In this document: positions 1 to 9,022 of the stretch, piece by piece
How the letters are laid out: each line of letters starts with the position of its first letter
Position numbering within the stretch: position 1 is the stretch's first letter
NCBI GenBank assembly: GCA_900102385.1
Contig: FNBQ01000018.1
Span: 1 to 64,000 of the forward strand
DNA length: 64,000 bases
Source: Bacteroidales bacterium KHT7
GTDB lineage: Bacteria > Bacteroidota > Bacteroidia > Bacteroidales > Bacteroidaceae
Direction of reading: 5' to 3'
Translations under genes and position numbers: made by a program
Notes under the pieces: generated by a model
Told to the model about the DNA's origin: nothing
The model's database searches: none
What the model saw: the letters and a program-made list of their open reading frames with translations, nothing else

Positions 1-45
1 AAAACGATGTCGGATTCTGTTTTCGTCTCAGAATCCGACATCGTT
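1..45 (-). terminator. Intrinsic terminator of the DUF3109 operon
   Basis: A perfect 17-bp inverted repeat (3-19 with 29-45, 9-nt loop) is followed in the leftward direction by a T run (complement of 1-4). It lies just after the DUF3109 stop codon. Confidence 0.85.
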
Positions 46-57
46 ATATCTGTTTGT

Positions 58-639
58 CTAAATGTATTTTTGCTTCTTCAGTTCCTCGGCAGCATCGCAG
101 AGTTCGTCGTACCAAGCCTGACCGAACTTGCGGATTAGAGGTTCTTTCAGAAATTTATATACCGGAACGTCCGCCTGCTGACCTTTTAGCACGGCAACCT
201 TACATACATCCCACCGATGATAGTTAAGGGCCTTATACGGTCCGTAATCGCCCACTCTGATGGGATAAAGGTGGCACGATACTGGCTTGTAAAAGTTCAC
301 CCTGCCTTCGCGATAAGCTTTCTCGATGGCGCAGTAGCATGTTCCTTTATCGTCGTAGCAGGTAAAAACGCAGTCCTTGCCGTTTACAATGGATGTTACT
401 AAATCGCCTTCCTCATCAACATAAACAACCCCTTGTTTGTCGATAACAGCCTGCGCCGCAGCCGAGAGGTCGTTCCATATCTCGGGAAGCACCTCTTCGA
501 GTTTCTCAACCTCTTCCTGCTCTACGGGAGCACCAGCATCGCCCTCGATGCAACATTCGCCATGACAAGCCGAAATGTCACAGCAGAACTTCTCTCTCAA
601 ACAATCAAGAGATACAACAACATCATCAATCTGAATCAT
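58..639 (-). CDS. DUF3109 family cysteine-cluster protein
   Basis: This 193-residue protein matches the Bacteroidetes DUF3109 family, whose function is not established. The N-terminus has a dense cysteine cluster (Cys13, 19, 20, 25, 29, 30), and more cysteines follow in the middle (CVFTC, CYC, SCHLYPIRV, DVC). The spacing recalls YkgJ-type metal or Fe-S binding clusters, so metal binding is inferred. There is no signal peptide, so it is probably cytoplasmic. It is the last gene of a leftward unit with the paralogue-A gene (9-nt gap) and the WG-repeat gene, and ends at a strong terminator. The family call is firm; the role is unknown. Confidence 0.85.
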   Translation of the reverse strand: MIQIDDVVVSLDCLREKFCCDISACHGECCIEGDAGAPVEQEEVEKLEEVLPEIWNDLSAAAQAVIDKQGVVYVDEEGDLVTSIVNGKDCVFTCYDDKGTCYCAIEKAYREGRVNFYKPVSCHLYPIRVGDYGPYKALNYHRWDVCKVAVLKGQQADVPVYKFLKEPLIRKFGQAWYDELCDAAEELKKQKYI

Positions 640-648
640 ATTATGAAT

Positions 649-1596
649 TTAGAATGTTTTCTTCTTTATTACAACCTTCTTGTAGAATGTGTATTCGATG
701 GTATTACCGTTATCGAACGCCTTGCAGACAAAATCCTTGTACTGATAAATAGTAACCTCGCCGTCGACCCACTGCGAGCCGTACTGCGTAAGCTTCATTG
801 TGTGCGATTTTGAGCGACTTACGTACTTGAACGGACAAGTCTTGCTCATAAGGCTGTAAAGGAACGTTGAGTTTCTGTTTCCGCTTAGCTTGAACGATAC
901 CTCGGTACAGTTGTTAAGATATCTGTCATATTTGAACGTGATTGGCACGCCGTCCATCTCGGCATAGTCTTTCTTTTTCTCGTCGTCGTACTTTACGAAG
1001 CGCGTTCTGTATTTTTTGTATAGTTCCTCGCGCGAAACCGATGTGAGGATATGAACCACAGAATCGGCATTCAAAATACCCTTCAGCATTGCGCGGTCTT
1101 CGAATATGCGCTTTTTCTTCTCGGGCGTTTCGTTGCCTATCGGGTCGAGCTCGTCATCCTCTATGGTTCGCTTTCGTGAAACATCGAGCCATGTCTGGTA
1201 CTCGTTTATCTTCTTCAGAAAAAGACCTTTGTATCGCTGTGCCTCAAGAACAGCATTGTGAGCCTCAGCAGCCGTGATTTTAGCGTTGGCATCAATCAGT
1301 TTGTTAAAGTCCTCGATGCACATGTAGCACAGCGGCAGCCAGTCGTTCTGCGTCATGGCAAGGTCATCGCCAAGCAAATCCTTGCTCAGATAATTCTCTG
1401 CCAGTTCTTTGTTGATTATGAGATATGATACTCTTCGCGTAATCTTTACCTCCTTTAGCGGAGACGTGAATTTCTTGCGGGCCAAGGCTATATCCTCGGG
1501 CGACTGTCCTCGCTGCGCAAAGGCAGTCGATGACAGCAACACAAACATCAGAACCGATGCGAAGCAGCGCGATAATCTTAGTCCTACGGGTATCAT
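649..1596 (-). CDS. Exported protein of unknown function (paralogue A1)
   Basis: The 315-residue protein starts with a signal peptide ending near Ala-Phe-Ala (about residue 27), so export is predicted. I do not recognise a family. It is clearly related to the 311-residue protein at 51729-52664: both share IALARKKF near the mature N-terminus, a YMCxEDFNKLI segment near residue 100, a charged helical middle and a Lys-rich C-terminal beta region. It sits 3 nt behind the WG-repeat gene and 9 nt before the DUF3109 gene, so the three are probably co-transcribed. It may be a small cell-envelope protein; no catalytic motif is visible. Confidence 0.75.
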   Translation of the reverse strand: MIPVGLRLSRCFASVLMFVLLSSTAFAQRGQSPEDIALARKKFTSPLKEVKITRRVSYLIINKELAENYLSKDLLGDDLAMTQNDWLPLCYMCIEDFNKLIDANAKITAAEAHNAVLEAQRYKGLFLKKINEYQTWLDVSRKRTIEDDELDPIGNETPEKKKRIFEDRAMLKGILNADSVVHILTSVSREELYKKYRTRFVKYDDEKKKDYAEMDGVPITFKYDRYLNNCTEVSFKLSGNRNSTFLYSLMSKTCPFKYVSRSKSHTMKLTQYGSQWVDGEVTIYQYKDFVCKAFDNGNTIEYTFYKKVVIKKKTF

Positions 1597-1599
1597 ACG

Positions 1600-2805
1600 T
1601 TATTTTGAATGCTTTCCGTCTTTGTTGAATACAACTACAAACTTAGCCTCTCGGTTAATGAAACCAATCTTCTCGGCACCGCCGATTTTAGTTTTGCAGA
1701 ACGCCAGGCCCTGCTCGGAGAATGGCTTGAATTCATCGTCCATCTCGTTGCCTTGGATTGCAACTGCGCCCGACGAACTGTAAATCTTGCCCTGAATTAT
1801 CGTCATTCCGTCGCTGAACTGATGCCCGCGCGTAAGGTTCTTGCTGTCTGTCGGAAAAGCCATCACACCGTCGAGCGTAAGACGTTCGCTGAAGTCCTTA
1901 TCAACGGTGATGTATCTTATGCCAAGACCCTCGCGCTTGCCCACGATGGCATACCCGTAGCAGAATCCGCTTCCGTTTACAAAACTCTGGTTAACGACCT
2001 TTCCAGTTTTGTCTATGTAAGCCGTTGTGCGGTTATCCTCTAACAGAACCGGGCAGAAGCCCTCAGAGAACTGACCCGGAAAAGCCTTGTATGTAGGCGG
2101 AATAACCTGCTCGCCCTGACGGTTGATGAAGCCCCACAGCTTTGTGTTTGCATCGAGAACGGCAGCCATGCCCTCATTGAAGGCAAGTGCATTGGCAAAG
2201 CGCGGCTTTATAACCACCTCGCCCTTGTCGTTCATGTAGCCCCAGAGTTTTGCGTTGAAATCATAATATGCACGACGCTGCTCGTTAAGTTTTCCGGGCT
2301 TTACAAACTCGCGATAACTTGGACCGACAACAGACTGTTCAAAGTTAGGAAAAACTTTCTCTCCCTTGTCGTTTACGAAATATATCGTAACCTTTGCCTT
2401 GTTGTGCTCTCTCACTTCGTTCCACACAAGAGCCACGCCATCTACAAAATCGGTAACATACTTACATTCGGCTGGCAGTTCGGCAACGTGTCCAAGGGTG
2501 TCGAGCACCGCCCATCTGCCGTTCTGCTCTCTAACCACGCATCCGCCACTGAATTCGCTGTCTACGTTGTTCTCGCAATAGAACTTAACGGGATAGACGT
2601 ATTCGCCCTTCAGATTGACGAATCCGCACGAAAGAGTTGAAAGGTCGGTAACCTTAATCAGTCCGTTGTGAACCGGTGAGATGTCGCAGTCTTCCGGAAC
2701 GGAAATCTGCTTTACATCGCCGGAAAGCGACGGAGTTGGCAACTGGGCATTCAACGCCGCGCTAAACGTCATGAAAACCGATAGAAATATATGAAATCTT
2801 TTCAT
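1600..2805 (-). CDS. WG-repeat exported protein
   Basis: The 401-residue protein has a signal peptide (MKRFHIFLSVFMTFSAALNA) followed by several degenerate WG repeats, each with a Trp/Tyr-Gly-[FY]-hydrophobic-[ND] core followed by G-x-hydrophobic-hydrophobic and a Pro (for example WGYMNDKGEVVIKPRF and WGFINRQGEQVIPPTY). WG-repeat proteins are common in Bacteroidetes envelopes and probably act in binding; the ligand is unknown. It is the first gene of the three-gene leftward unit and has a TATCTTTG -7 element upstream at 2833-2840. Confidence 0.8.
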   Translation of the reverse strand: MKRFHIFLSVFMTFSAALNAQLPTPSLSGDVKQISVPEDCDISPVHNGLIKVTDLSTLSCGFVNLKGEYVYPVKFYCENNVDSEFSGGCVVREQNGRWAVLDTLGHVAELPAECKYVTDFVDGVALVWNEVREHNKAKVTIYFVNDKGEKVFPNFEQSVVGPSYREFVKPGKLNEQRRAYYDFNAKLWGYMNDKGEVVIKPRFANALAFNEGMAAVLDANTKLWGFINRQGEQVIPPTYKAFPGQFSEGFCPVLLEDNRTTAYIDKTGKVVNQSFVNGSGFCYGYAIVGKREGLGIRYITVDKDFSERLTLDGVMAFPTDSKNLTRGHQFSDGMTIIQGKIYSSSGAVAIQGNEMDDEFKPFSEQGLAFCKTKIGGAEKIGFINREAKFVVVFNKDGKHSK

Positions 2806-2832
2806 AATTAATGCTTAAGAATGTTCAGATAG

Positions 2833-2840
2833 CAAAGATA
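2833..2840 (-). promoter_or_regulatory. -7 element for the WG-repeat operon
   Basis: TATCTTTG on the minus strand matches the Bacteroidetes TAnnTTTG element, 28 nt before the start codon. No clear -33 box is seen. Confidence 0.5.
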
Positions 2841-2890
2841 CATTTTTCCTGCAAAATATGCGAAAAACGAACGATTTATTAAGATTTATT

Positions 2891-2930
2891 AATATAAAAA
2901 ACTCCCTTCGGACACGAAACCGAAGGGAGT
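2891..2930 (-). terminator. Terminator of gpmI
   Basis: An 11-bp perfect stem (2901-2911 with 2920-2930, 8-nt loop) is followed leftward by a T run. It lies 28 bp after the gpmI stop. Confidence 0.85.
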
Positions 2931-2957
2931 ATTATCTTTAAGACTTAATTTGACTTT

Positions 2958-4493
2958 TTATTTAATCAGACAGTGACCTGTCATGTCGGCTGGCTGCTCA
3001 AGTCCCATGATGTGCAGGATTGATGGAGCAACATCGGCAAGAATACCGTTCTCTACCTTAGCATCCTTATTCTGTGTAACGTAAATGAACGGAACAGGAT
3101 TAAGTGAGTGAGCGGTGTTTGGAGTGCCGTCAGGATTGATTGCGTTGTCGGCATTTCCGTGGTCGGCAATGATTACAGCCTCATAGTCGTTAGCAACGGC
3201 AGCCTCGATAACATCCTTAACACAAGCGTCAACGGCTGCTACAGCCTTCTCTATCGCGCTGTAGATGCCAGTGTGACCAACCATATCGCCGTTAGCAAAG
3301 TTTACAACGATGAAGTCGAACTTATTCTCCTTGATTGAAGCAACGAGCTTGTCCTTAACCTCGAATGCGCTCATCTCTGGCTGCAAGTCGTAAGTTGCAA
3401 CCTTTGGAGAAGCAACGAGAGTACGCTCCTCGTTATCGTATGGAGCCTCTCTACCACCGTTGAAGAAGAATGTAACGTGAGCATACTTCTCTGTCTCGGC
3501 TGTGTGAAGCTGCTTCAAGCCCTTGCTTGCAAGATACTCGCCAAGAGTGTTCTGCACGTTCTCCTTTGGGAAGAGGATGTGTACGTTCTTGAAGTTAGGA
3601 TCGTATGGAGTCATGCAGTAGTACTGGATGCCCGGAATTGTCTTCATGCCCTCTTCTGGCATATCCTGCTGAGAGAGAACCTGAGTAAGCTCCTTTGCAC
3701 GGTCGTTGCGGTAGTTGAAGAAGATAACGACATCGCCTTCCTTAATTCTACCATCTACATTAGCGTTTACGATTGGCTCGATGAACTCGTCTGTACCCTT
3801 ATAGTCGTTTACGCCGTCCTTGTCGTAGCTGTCCTGCATAGCCTTAACGAGGTCTGTTGCCTTTGTACCGATGCCGTTAACAATCAGGTCGTAAGCAATC
3901 TTAACGCGATTCCAACGCTTGTCACGGTCCATTGCATAGAAACGACCAACGATTGATGCAATCTGACCTGCGCTCTTCTCTGTGTGAGCCAAAAGCTGCT
4001 CTATGAAGCCCTTACCGCTCTTTGGATCGGTATCACGACCGTCCATAAAGCAGTGGATGAATGTCTTGCCATCGAGTCCGTACTCCTTTGCAATGTCGCA
4101 AAGAGTGAACAGATGGTTAAGTGAAGAGTGTACGCCACCTGTTGATGTAAGACCCATGAAGTGGATGTTCTTGCCGTTCTCCTTAGCGTAAGTGAAAGCC
4201 GATACAACCTCAGGATTCTGCATGATGCTCTTGTCGGCACATGCGCGGTTAATCTTTACAAGATCCTGATAAACCACACGACCGGCACCGATGTTAAGGT
4301 GACCAACCTCTGAGTTACCCATCTGTCCGTCTGGCAGACCAACATTCTCGCCACTTGCCTGAAGCTGTGAGTTAGGGTATGTCTTGTTAAGATAATCCAT
4401 AAAAGGAGTTGGGGTGTTGAAGATTACGTCACCCTTGCCATGGTTACCGATGCCCCATCCGTCGAGGATCATCAGAAGTGCTTTCTTTGCCAT
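2958..4493 (-). CDS. gpmI: 2,3-bisphosphoglycerate-independent phosphoglycerate mutase
   Basis: The enzyme interconverts 3- and 2-phosphoglycerate in glycolysis and gluconeogenesis and needs two divalent metal ions. The 511-residue length is normal. The N-terminal metal-binding segment LDGWG (Asp11) and the phosphoserine motif GNSEVGH (Ser61) are present. Substrate-binding motifs [14 protein letters not shown] and YRNDRA follow, and the C-terminal alkaline-phosphatase-like metal ligands appear in [12 protein letters not shown] and ADHGNADN. It is a single-gene unit with its own -7 element and terminator. Confidence 0.97.
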   Translation of the reverse strand: MAKKALLMILDGWGIGNHGKGDVIFNTPTPFMDYLNKTYPNSQLQASGENVGLPDGQMGNSEVGHLNIGAGRVVYQDLVKINRACADKSIMQNPEVVSAFTYAKENGKNIHFMGLTSTGGVHSSLNHLFTLCDIAKEYGLDGKTFIHCFMDGRDTDPKSGKGFIEQLLAHTEKSAGQIASIVGRFYAMDRDKRWNRVKIAYDLIVNGIGTKATDLVKAMQDSYDKDGVNDYKGTDEFIEPIVNANVDGRIKEGDVVIFFNYRNDRAKELTQVLSQQDMPEEGMKTIPGIQYYCMTPYDPNFKNVHILFPKENVQNTLGEYLASKGLKQLHTAETEKYAHVTFFFNGGREAPYDNEERTLVASPKVATYDLQPEMSAFEVKDKLVASIKENKFDFIVVNFANGDMVGHTGIYSAIEKAVAAVDACVKDVIEAAVANDYEAVIIADHGNADNAINPDGTPNTAHSLNPVPFIYVTQNKDAKVENGILADVAPSILHIMGLEQPADMTGHCLIK

Positions 4494-4531
4494 ATCTATA
4501 TTATATTTTTTATTTGTTTACTTTACGGCTG

Positions 4532-4539
4532 CAAAAATA
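4532..4539 (-). promoter_or_regulatory. -7 element for gpmI
   Basis: TATTTTTG on the minus strand lies 38 nt upstream of the gpmI start and fits the TAnnTTTG consensus; the -33 region is not recognisable. Confidence 0.5.
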
Positions 4540-4573
4540 CTATTATTTAACGAATTGAGAGCCTGATAATACT

Positions 4574-4602
4574 AAAAAACGCAACAAAAAGAGTTGCGTT
4601 TT
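4574..4602 (-). terminator. Terminator behind the 4.7-6.6 kb accessory genes
   Basis: A 10-bp stem (4576-4585 with 4593-4602) is A-rich on its left side and so gives a U tract leftward. It could work in both directions. A small ctcgg/ccgag hairpin lies next to it at 4611-4625. Confidence 0.7.
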
Positions 4603-4623
4603 ATCTGTATCTCGGTTTTGCCG

Positions 4624-4668
4624 AGCGACTTGCCGTTTATTTGCTGAGTGGAGATTGCAAGAAGGATT
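4624..4668. repeat. 45-bp direct repeat, copy 1
   Basis: This is identical over 45 bp to 5376-5420. On the minus strand it can be read as an open frame (ILLAISTQQINGKSL), which suggests a duplicated gene tail rather than a structural repeat. It lies downstream of the 4717-5337 gene. Confidence 0.9.
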
Positions 4669-4716
4669 TATTGTATTCGCAAATTCAATAAAAACTTTTC
4701 ATCTTTCCTGAATAAA

Positions 4717-5337
4717 TTACTTGTCAAATGGGAACCACGGTTTACATCCATCAATTAATTTGTACGGAGTACATTTATTCACACGATTTACAAATATCGC
4801 ATATTTACTTCCATACAATCCATAGTCTGCCAAAATTTCCCAACTACGATTATCACGCAAACGATCTGTACTCTGCAAGTATGCGTCTCCTTCGAAATAA
4901 AAGTATTTTAAAAGCTTATTTTCACCTAAACACTCATAATATGGCGAGAGGCTCAACGCATTATCCTTAAAGAAGGCTGTCTTGATGATATCATTTAACT
5001 TTATCCCACCACGTTCAAACTTTTCAGCATCTCGCGGATCGTCTGGAAAAACCACAGCTGTATCAGTTTTACTTTCAAAATAACATGAGCGAAGGATATC
5101 TCTTTCGTTATCAAATATCTTTCTGCCGTCAATCTCCGTAATAAGAATCTTCTTTTGTTTTGAAAAATCAACCATTTGTGAGAAACTTTTTCCTTCAAGT
5201 TGCCTTAATTTGTTTTCATAAAAAGAAACAATTTCTTTTTTATCAAATGCACAAATGTAATATCCGCAAACTTTTACGGATTTCTGCGCGAATGCAATCT
5301 GTGACAACAGGAAAAAGCATATCACTAATTTATTCAT
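4717..5337 (-). CDS. Exported protein of unknown function
   Basis: The start is placed at the Met that opens a convincing signal peptide (MNKLVICFFLLSQIAFA), seven codons inside the longest frame, giving 206 residues. The mature part has scattered cysteines, a YYICAFDKKE segment and a C-terminal KPWFPFDK. I recognise no family. Base composition is more AT-rich than the housekeeping neighbours. It is flanked on both sides by the same 45-bp repeat, which points to acquisition or duplication together with the gene at 5429-6583. Confidence 0.65.
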   Translation of the reverse strand: MNKLVICFFLLSQIAFAQKSVKVCGYYICAFDKKEIVSFYENKLRQLEGKSFSQMVDFSKQKKILITEIDGRKIFDNERDILRSCYFESKTDTAVVFPDDPRDAEKFERGGIKLNDIIKTAFFKDNALSLSPYYECLGENKLLKYFYFEGDAYLQSTDRLRDNRSWEILADYGLYGSKYAIFVNRVNKCTPYKLIDGCKPWFPFDK

Positions 5338-5375
5338 AATTTTTACTTTCAGAACCATAATATTCTTATTTCTTC

Positions 5376-5420
5376 AGCGACTTGCCGTTTATTTGCTGAG
5401 TGGAGATTGCAAGAAGGATT
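5376..5420. repeat. 45-bp direct repeat, copy 2
   Basis: This is identical to 4624-4668 and sits between the stop of the 5429-6583 gene and the start of the 4717-5337 gene. On the minus strand the same frame (ILLAISTQQINGKSLKK) ends at a stop two codons beyond the repeat. Confidence 0.9.
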
Positions 5421-5428
5421 AAACTTGG

Positions 5429-6583
5429 CTATTTGTCCCAAAGTTCATCTTGATCTGGATATTCATCTTCTCCCTTGTAAGTTGCTACCACCTTTGCATT
5501 AGCCAATTCTTCAGCAGGATAAGGTTTATAACCATATTTAGTGCATGGACTTTTTTTATAGACACTATAACAGTTTATTTCACACACTTTATTTTCTTCC
5601 TCTGATGTAGCCCATGCGTTTCCGTCATCGCTTAAAACAAAATCATAGCCATCTCCATCAACACAAAACATGCAGAGACTGCCAGTTACATTTTTCAGTT
5701 TATGAGTTTCAAGATAGGCATAACAAGCAAAGTCATTTGGCTTTGACATTCCATACGCATCATCTATACTATACAAATAACTCAAAAAATCATAAGTACT
5801 AATTCCCTTGGGAAAACGGATAAAATACTTATCTTCCGAGGCTTCAAGCAATTCCACATCAAATCCTCTACAAATTGCAAAATCTTCGAATTCCTTTTCA
5901 AACACCTTTTTCAGTTTATCAATACCGATGTTCTCCGCAACAATCAACTTTTGATTCTTACTTGGTTCTATGCCTTCGTATGTTACAGACTTTTCATCTT
6001 CGTATTCAAACTCTTCATCTTTTTCTCCTTCTCCGCAAAAAAAACTTGTAAAAATACGTCGAAAGAAATAAATTAAGGATAAATCCTCATATTCCTTCCA
6101 TTTGTCTTTTACTTTCTGTGCTCCGAAAAGTTCCTGTTTTAAATCAATAGTCTGAAAGGTCTGAAAATAGGAACTTGGCACAAAAGACTGACCATCGATT
6201 TTTGTTTCTTCAAAATTTTGTCCATCCTGAGTAACAACCCTGAAAAATGACAAAAAATCATCGCAAGACTTTCTTTGTCTTCTATCAACTGTAAGATATG
6301 CCATTTGTCCTTTAGGCAAAGAAGCGATTAAAGAACTATCGAAATAAGCACAAAAATCCTTATCGCGATAACACGACAACATAAAATCGAAATCATTTGC
6401 ATATTCATCTTCTTCGACAGAATAGATAGCCACGATATAGCGTCTACCTTTACGGTAGCATTTTATCCAGCAATCTCTGTATTCAAAGGCACTTAGCACT
6501 GTTTTCTCATCGTCAATGTCTTTCAGAACAAAAACAGCATCAGGCTTTTTCAGCCCGAATAAATTAAGAAAAAAATCGAACAT
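5429..6583 (-). CDS. Unknown cytoplasmic protein, AT-rich
   Basis: The 384-residue protein begins MFDFFLNLFGLKKPDAVFVL and has no signal peptide. It is rich in Phe, Tyr, Asp and Glu, with an acidic stretch near residue 190 (GEGEKDEEFEYEDEK) and an alternating beta-like pattern. I recognise no family. A good promoter lies upstream at 6619-6649. The base composition, and the 45-bp repeat after its stop, mark it as accessory. A role as an immunity-type or modular protein is possible but unsupported. Confidence 0.65.
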   Translation of the reverse strand: MFDFFLNLFGLKKPDAVFVLKDIDDEKTVLSAFEYRDCWIKCYRKGRRYIVAIYSVEEDEYANDFDFMLSCYRDKDFCAYFDSSLIASLPKGQMAYLTVDRRQRKSCDDFLSFFRVVTQDGQNFEETKIDGQSFVPSSYFQTFQTIDLKQELFGAQKVKDKWKEYEDLSLIYFFRRIFTSFFCGEGEKDEEFEYEDEKSVTYEGIEPSKNQKLIVAENIGIDKLKKVFEKEFEDFAICRGFDVELLEASEDKYFIRFPKGISTYDFLSYLYSIDDAYGMSKPNDFACYAYLETHKLKNVTGSLCMFCVDGDGYDFVLSDDGNAWATSEEENKVCEINCYSVYKKSPCTKYGYKPYPAEELANAKVVATYKGEDEYPDQDELWDK

Positions 6584-6618
6584 TTATTTTGTTTTTACAA
6601 ATTACACTTAAATAACTG

Positions 6619-6649
6619 CAAAATTATCATTTTTCATCTTTCTGACAAA
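6619..6649 (-). promoter_or_regulatory. Promoter of the 5429-6583 gene
   Basis: TAATTTTG (6619-6626) has TTTG (6646-6649) 19 nt upstream on the minus strand, matching the Bacteroidetes -33/-7 pattern. Confidence 0.7.
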
Positions 6650-6700
6650 ATATAATCTTTTCAGTTTTTGCTGTCTTTTCCGAAGACCTCATGTTAAGAA

Positions 6701-6743
6701 AAAACAATCAAGGCCGAATTTCGCAGTTGAAATCCGACCTTGA
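6701..6743 (-). terminator. Terminator of the cysteine-rich protein gene
   Basis: An imperfect stem of about 14 bp (arms 6708-6721 and 6730-6743, with G-U pairs) is followed leftward by a run of six T. Confidence 0.7.
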
Positions 6744-6785
6744 CGGTTTATATTCTTCAGTAATTTCTGCTATGATTGGCTGAAT

Positions 6786-7070
6786 TTACTTTCTGTTCTG
6801 AGTTGATGCGCCAGTGTTGGCATCAGTCTTCTTTGCGCATTTCTTCTCGCCCTTGCAGCACTTTGCATCAGCCTTAGCGCACTTGTCACCAGCCTTGTCA
6901 CACTTATTCTCGGCTTTGCAGCACTTGGCATCAGCCTTGTCGCAACACTTGGCATCTTTCTTTGCGCAACATTCAGTCTTAGCCTTGTCGCACTTTTTCT
7001 TACAGTCCTGAGCGTTTGCCGATGCCACGAACAGGGCAGCAGCCATGAACATAATTACGATTTTTTTCAT
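6786..7070 (-). CDS. Small exported cysteine- and lysine-rich protein
   Basis: The start at 7070 gives a clean signal peptide (MKKIVIMFMAAALFVASANA) and a 94-residue precursor. The mature part holds 13 cysteines as single C or CC pairs in a low-complexity Lys/Ala/Asp background, for example DAKCCDKADAKCC. This looks like metal binding of metallothionein type in the periplasm, or a heavily disulfide-bonded protein; neither is proven. It stands alone with its own terminator. An inverted repeat at 7104-7124 lies upstream and could be an operator. Confidence 0.75.
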   Translation of the reverse strand: MKKIVIMFMAAALFVASANAQDCKKKCDKAKTECCAKKDAKCCDKADAKCCKAENKCDKAGDKCAKADAKCCKGEKKCAKKTDANTGASTQNRK

Positions 7071-7103
7071 TTTTGTTTGTGATTTAAAAATTATTGATAT
7101 TTC

Positions 7104-7124
7104 AGACTCTATGGTACAGAGTCT
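7104..7124. promoter_or_regulatory. Inverted repeat upstream of the cysteine-rich gene
   Basis: A 7-bp perfect inverted repeat (agactct/agagtct, 7-nt spacer) lies 34 bp before the start codon. It could be an operator or a leader hairpin. Confidence 0.35.
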
Positions 7125-7188
7125 ACACGTATATGACACCTTACCTTAATTTTTGTGACATCAACAACGCAGTTTTTTTATTATTCAC

Positions 7189-7791
7189 TCAAAATAATTC
7201 TAACTGCCGATAATCGCCAAGCAGATTGAACGTCATTCGGTGATAAGGGCTTGTGCCGTGCTCCTTTATGGCAAGGCGATGCGCCTTTGTTGGGTAGCCC
7301 TTGTTCTTCTTCCACTGATATACGGGATATTCGGCATCGAGAGCATTCATATAGTCGTCGCGGAAGGTCTTGGCAAGAATGCTTGCTGCGGCTATCGACA
7401 GATATTTGCCGTCACCCTTAACCACGGTCTTATACGGAAGGTCGCGATATGGCTTGAACTTGTTTCCGTCTACAATGACAGCCTCGGGGCGCAGTTTCAG
7501 TTGGTCGAGTGCGCGGTGCATTGCCAAAATGGACGAATTGAGGATGTTAATCTTGTCAATCTCCTCGGCGGTGACAATGCCTACAGCCCATGCCAAGGCA
7601 TCGCGCACGATGTCCTCGCGCAAGGCATAGCGTTGTTTCTCGGTTAGTTGCTTACTGTCGTTCAGTCGCTCGTTTTTGTAGTCTGGCGGCAAGATTACGG
7701 CAGCGGCATAAACGCTTCCGGCAAGGCATCCGCGACCTGCTTCGTCGCAGCCAGCCTCAACAAGTCCTTCGTGCAAAAATGGCAACAGCAT
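7189..7791 (-). CDS. rnhB: Ribonuclease HII
   Basis: The enzyme cuts RNA in RNA-DNA hybrids and removes misincorporated ribonucleotides. The signature GCDEAGRGCLAG is at residues 14-25, followed by the second acidic motif VDGNKFKP and by KGDGKYLSIAAASILAKTFRD; the 200-residue length is typical. Its ATG overlaps the sufS stop by one base (TGATG), so translation is probably coupled to the suf operon. Confidence 0.95.
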   Translation of the reverse strand: MLLPFLHEGLVEAGCDEAGRGCLAGSVYAAAVILPPDYKNERLNDSKQLTEKQRYALREDIVRDALAWAVGIVTAEEIDKINILNSSILAMHRALDQLKLRPEAVIVDGNKFKPYRDLPYKTVVKGDGKYLSIAAASILAKTFRDDYMNALDAEYPVYQWKKNKGYPTKAHRLAIKEHGTSPYHRMTFNLLGDYRQLELF

Positions 7792-9005
7792 CAGAAGAAA
7801 TTTTTTGTCCGGTTAATGGCAGCAACAAGCACATCTACTTCCTCTTTTGTATTGTAGAGTCCGAAGGATGCTCGGATTGTGCCCGAAATGCCAAGGCGAG
7901 TCATGAGCGGCTCGGCGCAATGATGTCCGGTGCGGACGGCAACTCCAAGTCGGTCGAGAAGCGTTCCCATATCAAGATGATGAATGTCGCCAACGAGAAA
8001 CGAAATTACGGCATCTTTGTGCTCCGATGTTCCGAAAATGCGCATTCCATCAATCTCCTGCATCTTCTGCATGGCATATTTTGTGAGTTCCTGCTCGTGA
8101 GCCTCAATGTTGTCCATGCCGAGAGCCGACACATAGTCGAGCGCCTTGGCAAGTCCGGTAGAAGCCACATAGTCGGGCGTTCCAGCCTCGAACTTGAACG
8201 GCAGTTCGTTGAAGGTTGTCTTCTCGAACGATACGTTCTTAATCATCTCGCCACCGCCCATGTAAGGGGGCAACTTGTCGAGCCATTCTTCCTTTCCGTA
8301 CAGAACGCCGATTCCCGTAGGACCGTATATCTTATGACCGCTGAAAGCGAAGAAATCGCAGTCGAGGTCTTGCATATCAACCTTGAAGTGAGGCGTACTC
8401 TGTGCTCCGTCGAGCAGCACGGGAACATCGTGGCTGTGCGCAATCTCAATCATCTTTTTTGCCGGATTCACCGTTCCAAGCACGTTTGAGACGTGTGCAA
8501 ACGACACAATCTTGGTGCGCTCGCTGAAGAGTTTCTCGTATTCATCTAGAATGAGGTCGCCCTTGTCGTCGATTGGAATAACCTTTATCTTGATGCCCTT
8601 GCGAGCCTGAAGAAGTTGCCAGCTGACGATATTTGAGTGATGTTCCATCTCTGAAACGATGACCTCATCGCCCTCCTTCATGAAAGCATCGCCGAAGGTT
8701 GACACAACGAGGTTGATGCTCTCGGTTGTGCCGCGCGTGAAGATAATCTCTGCCACGCTCTTGGCGTTGATGAAGCGGCGCACAGTCTCGCGGCTCTGCT
8801 CGTGCAACTCGGTTGCCTGCTGCGACAGAAAATGAACGCCTCGGTGAACATTGGCATTTACCGAATAGTATTCTTCGGAGATGGCATCGACCACGCAACG
8901 CGGCTTCTGCGTTGTTGCGCCGTTGTCGAGATAAACCAGAGGCTTGCCGTAAACCTGTCGGCTAAGAATCGGAAAATCGGCACGTACCTTGTCTATGTTG
9001 TACAT
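7791..9005 (-). CDS. sufS: Cysteine desulfurase SufS
   Basis: SufS is a PLP enzyme that takes sulfur from cysteine for Fe-S cluster assembly. The start at MYNIDKVRADFPIL (9005) is chosen over an upstream Met because it fits the family N-terminus and avoids overlapping sufD; this gives 404 residues. The PLP lysine is Lys225 (FSGHKIYGP), and the catalytic cysteine is Cys363 in RTGHHCAEP. It follows sufB, sufC and sufD in one leftward operon. No sufE or sufU is visible in the window. Confidence 0.95.
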   Translation of the reverse strand: MYNIDKVRADFPILSRQVYGKPLVYLDNGATTQKPRCVVDAISEEYYSVNANVHRGVHFLSQQATELHEQSRETVRRFINAKSVAEIIFTRGTTESINLVVSTFGDAFMKEGDEVIVSEMEHHSNIVSWQLLQARKGIKIKVIPIDDKGDLILDEYEKLFSERTKIVSFAHVSNVLGTVNPAKKMIEIAHSHDVPVLLDGAQSTPHFKVDMQDLDCDFFAFSGHKIYGPTGIGVLYGKEEWLDKLPPYMGGGEMIKNVSFEKTTFNELPFKFEAGTPDYVASTGLAKALDYVSALGMDNIEAHEQELTKYAMQKMQEIDGMRIFGTSEHKDAVISFLVGDIHHLDMGTLLDRLGVAVRTGHHCAEPLMTRLGISGTIRASFGLYNTKEEVDVLVAAINRTKNFF

Positions 9006-9022
9006 AATTCGTTTTGTCTTTT

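Noticed and set aside
4624-5420. The 45-bp repeats as integron attC sites or a CRISPR array
   Set aside because: Only two copies about 750 bp apart, no strong palindrome, no integrase or cas gene; the repeat reads as coding on the minus strand.
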